6,083 bases of DNA from an uncultured Olegusella sp. (GTDB taxonomy: Bacteria; Actinomycetota; Coriobacteriia; Coriobacteriales; Atopobiaceae): positions 1 through 6,083 of the forward strand of contig NZ_CAMXYY010000084.1 in assembly GCF_947253395.1 (NCBI RefSeq), given 5' to 3'. The notes under the pieces are model-generated. The model was not told where the DNA came from. It worked only from the letters and a program-made list of their open reading frames with translations, and did no database searches. Each line of letters opens with the position of its first letter. The first letter of the stretch is position 1. A program made the translations under genes and the position numbers. Shown here one piece after another: positions 1 to 4,659 of this stretch.

Positions 1-893
1 GCTCGACACGTGCGGTGGTGGGCGTGTCGGGTGGTCTGGATTCGACGCTTGCTTTGTTGGTGACAGCGCGTGCGTTTGACCTGGTGGGGCTTGACTGTGC
101 GGGGATCATCGCAGTAACTATGCCTGGTTTTGGCACGACCGACCGCACACATTCTAATGCACAGGAGTTGGCAGATGCTTTGGGCTGTGAGCTGCGCGAA
201 GTACCCATCGCCGCAGCCGTACGTCAGCATTTTGCCGATATTGGGCAGGATGAAACGACACACGATGTGACCTATGAGAATGCCCAAGCGCGTGAACGTA
301 CACAGATTTTGATGGATATCGCCAACAAAGACGGTGGCTTGGTCATTGGTACGGGCGACCTATCCGAGCTGGCGCTGGGCTGGGCCACTTACAATGGCGA
401 TCACATGAGTATGTATGGTGTTAACGGTGGTGTGCCAAAGACGCTGGTGAGACACTTAGTTAACCACGTAGCGGATACCACGAACTCGGCTGCGTTGTCG
501 CGCGTCTTGCTTGACGTGCTTGATACACCGGTGTCGCCAGAGCTCCTACCTGCCTCAGTTGATGGCACGATTTCTCAGCGCACTGAGGATTTGGTGGGTC
601 CCTATGAACTGCACGATTTCTTCTTGTATCAAGTATTGAGGCGTGGCTTTGCTCCGCGCAAGGTGTTCCGTTTAGCGTGCTACGCGCTCGGTGATAGATA
701 TGATGTGGCGACCATCAAGACGTGGCTGAAAACTTTTTATTGGCGCTTCTTTGCGCAGCAGTTCAAGAGAAGCTGTTTGCCTGATGGGCCAAAGGTAGGC
801 TCGGTGGCAGTGAGTCCTCGCGGCGATTTGCGCATGCCCTCCGATGCCCAAGCAAACCTCTGGCTTGCCGAACTTGATCATCTCGAGGACTAG
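1..893 (+). CDS. nadE: Glutamine-dependent NAD+ synthetase, C-terminal synthetase domain (5' end outside window)
   Basis: The reading frame is open from the window edge (codons in phase from base 3) to the TAG at 891-893, giving about 296 residues. NadE makes NAD+ in the cytoplasm by amidating deamido-NAD with ATP; the long bacterial form takes the ammonia from glutamine through an N-terminal nitrilase-type amidase domain, which would lie upstream of the window. Visible here are the ATP-pyrophosphatase P-loop SGGLDST near the start, the GTGDLSELALGW segment, NGGVPKTLVRHL, the GPYELHDFFLYQVLRRGF block, and the C-terminal QQFKRSCLPDGPKVGS followed by SPRGDLRMPSDA. The last three are typical of the long, glutamine-dependent class rather than the short ammonia-dependent enzyme. 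GTG codons at 15 and 18 are internal, because they sit just before the P-loop and the frame continues upstream. The amidase half itself is inferred, not seen. Confidence 0.93.
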   Translation, partial: STRAVVGVSGGLDSTLALLVTARAFDLVGLDCAGIIAVTMPGFGTTDRTHSNAQELADALGCELREVPIAAAVRQHFADIGQDETTHDVTYENAQARERTQILMDIANKDGGLVIGTGDLSELALGWATYNGDHMSMYGVNGGVPKTLVRHLVNHVADTTNSAALSRVLLDVLDTPVSPELLPASVDGTISQRTEDLVGPYELHDFFLYQVLRRGFAPRKVFRLACYALGDRYDVATIKTWLKTFYWRFFAQQFKRSCLPDGPKVGSVAVSPRGDLRMPSDAQANLWLAELDHLED

Positions 894-983
894 TCAGCTA
901 TAGCCCTGTGCTCGCGAAGAACTATCCCCTCTCAGACGCCTTGCTTAGCAAAATAGCACCATGCTGAAACCAAGCAGAGCAGG

Positions 984-1004
984 GGAGCTTGCTGCCTAAG
1001 CTCC
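984..1004 (+). repeat. Perfect 7-7-7 inverted repeat downstream of nadE
   Basis: GGAGCTT and AAGCTCC are perfect reverse complements separated by the seven bases GCTGCCT. The RNA could form a 7-bp hairpin about 90 bases after the nadE stop. No T-run follows (ACCAGACC comes next), so it is not a standard intrinsic terminator. It could protect the nadE mRNA 3' end, help factor-dependent termination, or be chance. Confidence 0.3.
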
Positions 1005-1022
1005 ACCAGACCTACCATAGAA

Positions 1023-1064
1023 GCACACTTAATAAACCTAAGTGTGTCAATAGCAGATTTTTTT
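1023..1064 (+). promoter_or_regulatory. Inverted repeat upstream of the groES promoter, followed by a T-run; operator or weak terminator
   Basis: CACACTTA (1024-1031) and TAAGTGTG (1039-1046) are perfect reverse complements around seven bases; a G-T pair at 1023/1047 extends the RNA stem to 9 bp. A run of seven T follows at 1058-1064, 11 bases after the stem. As RNA this could be a weak terminator for nadE, though the T-run is farther away than usual. As DNA it is a symmetric site whose centre is about 75 bases upstream of the likely groES transcription start. Its 7-7-7 geometry resembles the HspR site of actinobacteria (CTTGAGT-N7-ACTCAAG), but the bases differ. It is not a CIRCE element. 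Confidence 0.4.
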
Positions 1065-1073
1065 CTAATTTCG

Positions 1074-1102
1074 TTGTTATATTTTGCATATCTGGGTATT
1101 AT
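1074..1102 (+). promoter_or_regulatory. Probable sigma-70 type promoter of groES-groEL
   Basis: A -35 box TTGTTA (1074-1079) and a -10 box TATTAT (1097-1102) are separated by exactly 17 bases. Each box matches the consensus at most positions (4 of 6 and 5 of 6). The DNA just upstream is AT-rich, including a T-run at 1058-1064, as in an UP-like region. Transcription would begin near 1109, giving a leader of about 79 bases before the groES start. No CIRCE motif (TTAGCACTC-N9-GAGTGCTAA) overlaps it. Confidence 0.65.
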
Positions 1103-1112
1103 TCCTAGCGTT

Positions 1113-1147
1113 GGCAGTTAAGAATGGCGGGTTCGGCCCGCACTGCT
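1113..1147 (+). promoter_or_regulatory. Stem-loop in the 5' leader of the groES mRNA
   Basis: GCGGG (1127-1131) pairs with CCCGC (1137-1141) around a TTCGG loop. Directly stacked outside, GCAGT (1114-1118) pairs with ACTGC (1142-1146), with an 8-base bulge on the 5' side and a further G-T pair at 1113/1147. The result is about ten base pairs starting only a few bases after the predicted transcription start. A hairpin this close to the 5' end could stabilise the mRNA or sense temperature. It does not include the ribosome binding site, so simple thermometer-type masking is not evident. Confidence 0.45.
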
Positions 1148-1149
1148 CG

Positions 1150-1170
1150 AAAAAAAGCGCCATATGGCGC
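1150..1170 (-). terminator. GC-rich palindrome plus T-run on the - strand; possible antisense terminator
   Basis: GCGCCATATGGCGC (1157-1170) is a perfect 14-base palindrome. Seven A lie immediately on its left on the + strand (1150-1156). Read on the - strand this is a 5-bp GC-rich stem with an ATAT loop followed directly by seven T, the form of a compact intrinsic terminator. It would stop RNA running antisense out of groES towards the promoter. On the + strand the same hairpin would sit in the leader two bases before the ribosome binding site. No gene on the - strand is known here to need a terminator. Confidence 0.35.
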
Positions 1171-1172
1171 AG

Positions 1173-1180
1173 AAGGAGGT
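1173..1180 (+). promoter_or_regulatory. Ribosome binding site that fixes the groES start
   Basis: AAGGAGGT is a near-perfect match to the 16S rRNA anti-Shine-Dalgarno sequence and lies seven bases before the ATG at 1188. The in-frame ATG at 1164 lies upstream of this site, inside a palindrome and with no Shine-Dalgarno of its own, so 1188 is the start. Confidence 0.9.
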
Positions 1181-1187
1181 TTTAATC

Positions 1188-1478
1188 ATGACATTGAAGC
1201 CGCTGGGTGATCGCGTTCTCGTCAAGCCCGCTCCCAAAGAGGAGAAGACTTCCTCTGGTCTCTACATCAGCTCTGGCGCACAGGAAAAGCCTCAGCGTGG
1301 TCAGGTTATTGCGGTAGGCGAGGGCAAGCGCGACCAGAATGGCAATCGTATCCCCATGGATGTCCAGAAGGGAGACGAGGTGTACTACGGCAAGTTTGGT
1401 GGTAACGACGTCAAGATTGATGGCGAGGACTTCCTGCTGCTCCGCGCAGATGATATCTACGCCATTATTAGCGAGTAA
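1188..1478 (+). CDS. groES: Co-chaperonin GroES (Hsp10)
   Basis: This 96-residue protein has the usual GroES length. GroES forms a heptameric lid that closes the GroEL cavity in an ATP-dependent way, so that non-native proteins fold inside it in the cytoplasm. The N-terminus MTLKPLGDRVLVKP is the family signature. The mobile loop that contacts GroEL spans about residues 17-33. Then come GQVIAVGEG, GDEVYYGKFGG and the C-terminal strand with DFLLLRADDIYAII. The start at 1188 is chosen because of the ribosome binding site at 1173-1180; starting at 1164 would add eight non-family residues. The hydrophobic tripeptide of the mobile loop reads LYI (residues 25-27), where IVL or IML is usual. The gene is first in a two-gene unit with groEL, 77 bases upstream of it. 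Confidence 0.97.
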   Translation: MTLKPLGDRVLVKPAPKEEKTSSGLYISSGAQEKPQRGQVIAVGEGKRDQNGNRIPMDVQKGDEVYYGKFGGNDVKIDGEDFLLLRADDIYAIISE

Positions 1479-1496
1479 GCAGCTCGTTGAGTAGCC

Positions 1497-1526
1497 GCTT
1501 TGCTGACAAGTACCGCAAAGCTTTTT
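1497..1526 (+). terminator. Terminator-like hairpin between groES and groEL
   Basis: GCTTTGC (1497-1503) and GCAAAGC (1515-1521) pair perfectly over seven bases around an 11-base loop, and five T follow at once (1522-1526). This is the layout of an intrinsic terminator, with a modest stem and short U-tract, so read-through is likely. It begins 19 bases after the groES stop and ends 30 bases before the groEL start. Since no promoter is evident in the gap, groEL probably depends on read-through, and the hairpin may tune the groES:groEL ratio or act as an mRNA processing or stabilising site. Confidence 0.5.
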
Positions 1527-1542
1527 GATTGAGTATTCCTAC

Positions 1543-1550
1543 AAGGAGGA
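1543..1550 (+). promoter_or_regulatory. Ribosome binding site of groEL
   Basis: AAGGAGGA lies five bases before the ATG at 1556 and settles that start. A TTG at 1529 in the same frame is upstream of this site and would add nine residues (beginning MSIPTRRK) that are not part of the GroEL family. Confidence 0.9.
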
Positions 1551-1555
1551 AAACA

Positions 1556-3196
1556 ATGGCAAAGGATATTACCTTCGGCACCGATGCGCGTGCCAAGCTC
1601 GCCAAGGGTGTCAACACTCTTGCCGATGCAGTGACGACAACCCTTGGCCCTAAGGGTCGCTACGTGGCGCTTCAGCGTAGCTACGGCGCCCCCACCATTA
1701 CCAACGACGGCGTTTCTGTTGCCAAGGAGATTGAGCTTAAGGACCCCGTTGAGAACATGGGTGCTCAGCTGGTAAAAGAAGTTGCTACCAAGACTAATGA
1801 CACGGTTGGTGACGGTACTACCACCGCAACTCTGCTTGCACAGGTTATCGTTAATGAAGGCCTTCGCAATGTGGCAGCTGGTGCAAATCCCATCGCAATT
1901 CGTCGTGGTATTGACAAGGCAGTTGCAGCCGCTGTTGAGGAGATGAAGGGTTCTGCGCAGGACGTCTCCACCAAAAAGCAGATTGCTTCCGTTGGTACCA
2001 TTTCTGCTGGCGATCCCCAGATTGGCGCCAAGATTGCCGACGCAATGGACGTTGTCGGCAAGGATGGCGTTATCACAGTTGATGAGTCTCAGACCTTTGG
2101 TATTGATATCGACACGGTTGAGGGCATGCAGTTTGACAAGGGCTACATCTCTCCATACTTTGCAACTGAGCAGGACACCATGACCGCTGAGCTGCAAAAT
2201 CCTTACATTCTGCTGACCGATCAGAAGGTCTCCAACGTCCAAGACGTCATGCCTATTCTTGAGGCTGTCGCCAAGTCTGGCAGCCCTTTGCTGATCATTG
2301 CTGAGGACGTTGACGGTGAAGCTCTGGCATCGTTGATTCTCAACAAGATTCGTGGCGCTCTCCAGGTTGCAGCTGTTAAGGCTCCTGGCTACGGTGATCG
2401 TCGTAAGCGCATGATTGAGGACATCGCTGTGCTTACGGGCGGCCAAGTTGCTATGAAGGAGCTCGGCGTCACCCTTTCTGATGTTACCGCCGAGATGCTT
2501 GGTCGTGCGAAGTCCGTCAAGATTACCAAGGACAACACCACTATTGTTGGTGGCTCTGGCTCAAAGGAAGCCATTGATGAGCGCGTTGCTCAGATTAAAA
2601 ACGAAATTGAGAACACCACTTCTGATTTTGACCGCGAGAAGCTCCAGGAGCGTCTGGCCAAGCTCTCCGGTGGCGTTGCCGTTATCAAGGTTGGCGCTGC
2701 TACCGAAGTTGAGCTCAAAGAGGTCAAGCACCGCATTGAGGACGCGCTTCAGGCCACTCGTGCAGCTGTTGAGGAGGGCATTGTCGCAGGTGGCGGCGTT
2801 GCTTTCCTGCAGGCAACCAAGGCTCTGGATGCCGTTGAGACCGTAGATGCTGACGAGCAGATTGGTGTGGACATCATTCGCAAGGCGCTTACGGCTCCCG
2901 TACGCACTATTGCTTCTAATGCTGGCTTTGAGGGTTCTGTTGTGGTCGAGAAGATCAAGTCTCTGCCCGAGGGCGAGGGTCTTGACTCTGCAAACGGCAG
3001 CTATGGCAACATGGTTGAGATGGGCGTCCTTGACCCTGTCAAGGTTACCCGCACCACACTGCAAAATGCCGCTTCTGTTGCTTCCCTGATTCTCATCACT
3101 GAGGCTACCGTCTCTGATGAGCCCAAGGACACCTCCATTGAGGAAGCCATTTCTCGCGCCGCTGCAGCTGGCGGCCAGGGCGGTGGCATGTACTAA
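1556..3196 (+). CDS. groEL: Chaperonin GroEL (Hsp60)
   Basis: This 546-residue protein matches the family length (548 in E. coli). GroEL is the cytoplasmic double-ring 14-mer that encloses non-native proteins and, with GroES and ATP, lets them fold. Visible are the N-terminal equatorial segment with TTLGPKGR (about residues 28-35), the ATP/Mg-binding D51 (TNDGVSVAKE) and D86 in the DGTTT motif, the apical domain with DKGYISPYF and SPLLIIAEDVDGEAL, KAPGYGDRRK, the GGVAVIKVGAATEVE hinge segment, and the catalytic-type aspartate D396 in IEDALQATRAAVEEG followed by AGGG. All key ATPase residues are present. The C-terminal tail is short (GGQGGGMY) compared with the multiple GGM repeats of E. coli. 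The translation contains no cysteine and no tryptophan. The start is fixed by the Shine-Dalgarno at 1543-1550. It is most likely co-transcribed with groES. Confidence 0.98.
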   Translation: MAKDITFGTDARAKLAKGVNTLADAVTTTLGPKGRYVALQRSYGAPTITNDGVSVAKEIELKDPVENMGAQLVKEVATKTNDTVGDGTTTATLLAQVIVNEGLRNVAAGANPIAIRRGIDKAVAAAVEEMKGSAQDVSTKKQIASVGTISAGDPQIGAKIADAMDVVGKDGVITVDESQTFGIDIDTVEGMQFDKGYISPYFATEQDTMTAELQNPYILLTDQKVSNVQDVMPILEAVAKSGSPLLIIAEDVDGEALASLILNKIRGALQVAAVKAPGYGDRRKRMIEDIAVLTGGQVAMKELGVTLSDVTAEMLGRAKSVKITKDNTTIVGGSGSKEAIDERVAQIKNEIENTTSDFDREKLQERLAKLSGGVAVIKVGAATEVELKEVKHRIEDALQATRAAVEEGIVAGGGVAFLQATKALDAVETVDADEQIGVDIIRKALTAPVRTIASNAGFEGSVVVEKIKSLPEGEGLDSANGSYGNMVEMGVLDPVKVTRTTLQNAASVASLILITEATVSDEPKDTSIEEAISRAAAAGGQGGGMY

Positions 3197-3203
3197 GCCA
3201 CTA

Positions 3204-3226
3204 GGCGAGATATAATCGCCCGGGCG
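3204..3226 (+). repeat. Short hairpin and overlapping palindrome just after groEL
   Basis: GGCGA (3204-3208) pairs with TCGCC (3216-3220) around a seven-base AT-rich loop. The overlapping bases CGCCCGGGCG (3217-3226) form a perfect 10-base palindrome, so the two folds exclude each other. No T-run follows. It starts seven bases after the groEL stop and could be a 3'-end stabilising element; a TATAAT inside the loop has no -35 partner. Confidence 0.3.
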
Positions 3227-3274
3227 GTTCATAATTGTTCGTAGTATCGAGCAATGAGTGAGTCCCTTTACCTG

Positions 3275-3340
3275 AGCTGCGCCTTCGAATCTTTGACGTA
3301 TGGTTTGCGTCTTTTAGATTCGGGGCGCAGCTTTGCTTGT
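3275..3340 (+). terminator. Large hairpin, probable transcription terminator of groES-groEL
   Basis: AGCTGCGCC (3275-3283) pairs with GGCGCAGCT (3324-3332) over nine bases, and after a small internal mismatch (TT against G) CGAATCT (3286-3292) pairs with AGATTCG (3316-3322) over seven more. Inside the loop GACG (3295-3298) can pair with CGTC (3308-3311). The bases following are moderately T-rich (TTGCTTGT). The stem is much longer than the typical terminator stem and the T-tract is imperfect. It lies about 80 bases after the groEL stop, where a terminator is expected. Confidence 0.45.
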
Positions 3341-3524
3341 CGAAAGTGCGTGTTGTATGGCGTCTGATGTGTCGCAACCGGCTCCGCTTTGCTTGGATGT
3401 CTTGAGCTGTGCTGCTTGACCAGCGGACAGGTAAACTTTTTTAGATAACAGCTTTTTCAGACAAGCATAACTTCCAAGTGAAGTGAGGTGATCTACCGTT
3501 TGCGAGCGAAATACTACCACTTAC

Positions 3525-3601
3525 GCGAGATTGTTGCCGATTTGCGTGTAGGTTTGGCGGGTATTGGGGCCTTGCATTGTGAGTCGGCGCTACAATCTCG
3601 C
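3525..3601 (+). promoter_or_regulatory. Long inverted repeat in front of deoC; operator pair or leader stem
   Basis: GCGAGATTGT (3525-3534) and ACAATCTCGC (3592-3601) are perfect 10-base reverse complements. A further five-base pairing, GCCGA (3536-3540) with TCGGC (3584-3588), continues inward after a small asymmetric internal loop (T against GCT). The 43 bases between are not paired in an obvious way. The right arm overlaps the TACAAT that may be the deoC -10 box. Two reverse-oriented copies centred 67 bases apart could bind a repressor that loops the DNA, as is known for some deo regulators. Alternatively the pair folds as an RNA stem if transcription begins upstream. No match to the E. 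coli DeoR or CytR sites was recognised. Confidence 0.45.
3591..3596 (+). promoter_or_regulatory. Candidate -10 box of deoC
   Basis: TACAAT matches the -10 consensus at five of six positions and lies 39 bases before the deoC start, a suitable place. A -35 box at normal spacing is not visible: TTGCAT at 3572-3577 is only 13 bases away and TTGGGG at 3564-3569 is 21 away. If used, it would need an activator or an unusual spacing. Confidence 0.35.
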
Positions 3602-3635
3602 CTCATGAATATTCCTAGAGAAGAAGGAGAAAAGC

Positions 3636-4274
3636 ATGGAACTTCACGAGCGCATCGACCACACCAATCTTAAGGCCAACGCAACGCAGGCAGATCTTGC
3701 CAAGCTGTGCGATGAGGCTATGGAGTACAAGTTTGCCACCGTTTCTATCAACGGTTGCTGGACCAAGTTTGCGGTTGAGCGCCTGGGCGATTCTGGTGTA
3801 GGTGTTACCACCTGCATTGGCTTCCCTTTGGGTGCTGCCACTACCGCGGGCAAGGCCGCTGAAGCTCGCCAAGCAGTGCTGGATGGGACCACCGAGATTG
3901 ACATGGTTATCAACGTGGGCAAACTTATTGATGGCGATGATGAGTACGTTATCAATGACATTGCTGAGGTGGTCAAGGCTGCCGAGAACCATCCTGTCAA
4001 GGTTATTCTTGAGTGCTGCCTGCTTGACCACGATCAAATTGTTCGTGCTTGCCAGGACTGCGTGAAGGCTGGTGCAGCCTTTGTCAAGACAAGCACCGGC
4101 TTTAGCACAGGTGGCGCTACCATCGAGGATGTGCGCCTGATGCGTGAGACCGTAGGCGATGCTTGCAAGATCAAGGCTGCTGGTGGTATCCACAATCAAA
4201 AGGAGGCTTTGGCAATGGTCGAGGCTGGCGCTGATCGTCTGGGTACAAGCGCAAGCATCGCAATCGTAAGCTAA
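3636..4274 (+). CDS. deoC: Deoxyribose-phosphate aldolase
   Basis: This 212-residue protein fits the class I aldolase DeoC family (about 215-260 residues). It cleaves 2-deoxyribose 5-phosphate to glyceraldehyde 3-phosphate and acetaldehyde in the cytoplasm, the last step of deoxynucleoside breakdown. It is a single TIM-barrel domain. Visible are the N-terminal IDHTNLKANAT, GFPLGA, EIDMVINVG with the conserved aspartate at residue 89, VILECCLLD, the Schiff-base lysine K151 in FVKTSTGF, and the second active-site lysine K180 in IKAAGGI followed by the phosphate-binding GADRLGTSAS. All the catalytic residues are present. AAGGAG (3624-3629) lies six bases before the ATG. The gene is separated from deoB by 385 bases that contain a kinase remnant on the other strand, so it may or may not share a transcript with deoB-deoD. 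Confidence 0.97.
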   Translation: MELHERIDHTNLKANATQADLAKLCDEAMEYKFATVSINGCWTKFAVERLGDSGVGVTTCIGFPLGAATTAGKAAEARQAVLDGTTEIDMVINVGKLIDGDDEYVINDIAEVVKAAENHPVKVILECCLLDHDQIVRACQDCVKAGAAFVKTSTGFSTGGATIEDVRLMRETVGDACKIKAAGGIHNQKEALAMVEAGADRLGTSASIAIVS

Positions 4275-4659
4275 GTCCTCGCTAGTCTGATTCTGCACCC
4301 AAGCGGGCTCGCAAGCTTTTGCTGTCGAGTGTTACGCGTGTTGAGCCTCGTGCGTTAGCGTGATAGGCAGCAGCTATAAGTCCTGCTTGGGCGCATTTTT
4401 TTGCCGAAAATCCCTGGATCCAGCCCCATATAATGCTGGCAAACAAAGCATCTTGGAATTCTTTTGAAGGTGGCAGAGGACCTCCTACCCAGGGCAGCTG
4501 TGCTTCTTCGCCTTGACCCAAGCAGAATAAGCTGTCGCGTACCATCCTTGCGCGTAAAAAACGTTGGAAGCCGATTCTATCCCGCGCGCTATCATGGATT
4601 CACTTATATCTACGCCATTACGTTTGTAAAAGGCGGCAAGTTGAGGGTACGGTGACTAG
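4275..4659. other. Intergenic region between deoC and deoB on the + strand
   Basis: These 385 bases carry no + strand gene. Most of the stretch is occupied on the - strand by a kinase-like remnant (4282-4599). A T7 run at 4396-4402 is preceded only by a weak five-base stem (AGCAG 4369-4373 with CTGCT 4383-4387), so a terminator for deoC is not convincing. A TATAAT at 4429-4434 and a TATCAT at 4590-4595 resemble -10 boxes, but neither has a good -35 at normal distance. How deoB is transcribed cannot be decided from the sequence. Confidence 0.5.
4282..4599 (-). pseudogene. Remnant of the C-terminal end of a PfkB-family carbohydrate/nucleoside kinase
   Basis: On the - strand an open stretch runs from just after a TGA (4600-4602) to the TAG at 4282-4284, about 105 codons. 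The part from FQDALFASIIWGWIQGF onwards, followed by SAKKCAQAGLIAAAYHA and GSTRVTLDSKSLRARL, follows the pattern of the PfkB C-terminus: a GAGDAF-type motif, a helix ending in a G(F/L)S turn, an alanine-rich helix, then a terminal segment like that of pseudouridine- and ribokinase-like enzymes. The spacing from the upstream LP pair to the aspartate also fits. The anion-hole glycines are lost (the site reads EFQD, keeping the catalytic-type aspartate), and the whole N-terminal two thirds, about 200 residues, is missing, with deoB starting where it should be. The only ATG (4543-4545) has no Shine-Dalgarno at normal distance. I infer a decayed gene fragment convergent with deoC. The family assignment comes from pattern memory, not a search. 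Confidence 0.55.

Larger units (their letters stand above)
3197..3635. other. Intergenic region between groEL and deoC, no credible gene
   Basis: These 439 bases hold no reading frame resembling a known protein or having a convincing ribosome binding site. They contain a small hairpin and palindrome right after groEL (3204-3226), a large hairpin (3275-3332), a weaker hairpin formed by CTGTGCTG (3407-3414) and CAGC plus ACAG (3421-3430) with six T following at 3437-3442, and a long inverted repeat ahead of deoC (3525-3601). TTGACC at 3416-3421 resembles a -35 box, but the nearest -10-like bases (TTAGAT or TAGATA) are 19-20 bases away, so a promoter there is only possible. Nothing else was recognised. 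Confidence 0.6.

Noticed and set aside
894..1073. Search for CIRCE or HAIR heat-shock operators
   Set aside because: Neither TTAGCACTC-N9-GAGTGCTAA nor CTTGAGT-N7-ACTCAAG was found; the isolated TTAGCA at 954-959 has no partner arm.
1164..1187. Upstream ATG in frame with groES
   Set aside because: It lies upstream of the clear ribosome binding site and inside a palindrome; the family N-terminus begins at 1188.
1529..1555. TTG start in frame with groEL
   Set aside because: It lies upstream of AAGGAGGA at 1543-1550, and the family N-terminus begins at 1556.
1457..2446. 329-codon open frame on the - strand opposite groEL (and a 223-codon one at 2561-3232)
   Set aside because: Both are antisense to a fully conserved groEL, resemble no known protein, and result from the codon use of a strongly expressed gene.
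3211..3216. Perfect TATAAT right after groEL
   Set aside because: No -35 box at 16-18 bases upstream, and no gene close downstream; it lies in a small hairpin loop.
3281..3292. TTCGAAT resembling a tRNA T-loop
   Set aside because: The flanking bases do not form a T-stem or acceptor stem; they belong to the large hairpin.
3314..3520. 68-codon - strand frame in the groEL-deoC gap
   Set aside because: It runs through the large hairpin, has no recognisable motif and no ribosome binding site that I could support.
3488..3673. 61-codon + strand frame ahead of deoC
   Set aside because: It covers the inverted repeat and runs into deoC in another frame; there is no recognisable protein.
4429..4434. 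TATAAT between deoC and deoB, flanked by CCAGC and GCTGG
   Set aside because: No usable -35 (TTGCCG is 22 bases away), it lies inside the kinase remnant, and it is more than 220 bases from deoB.
4564..4595. TTGGAA and TATCAT as a deoB promoter
   Set aside because: The spacing of 20 bases is too long for a confident call, although the position would suit deoB.
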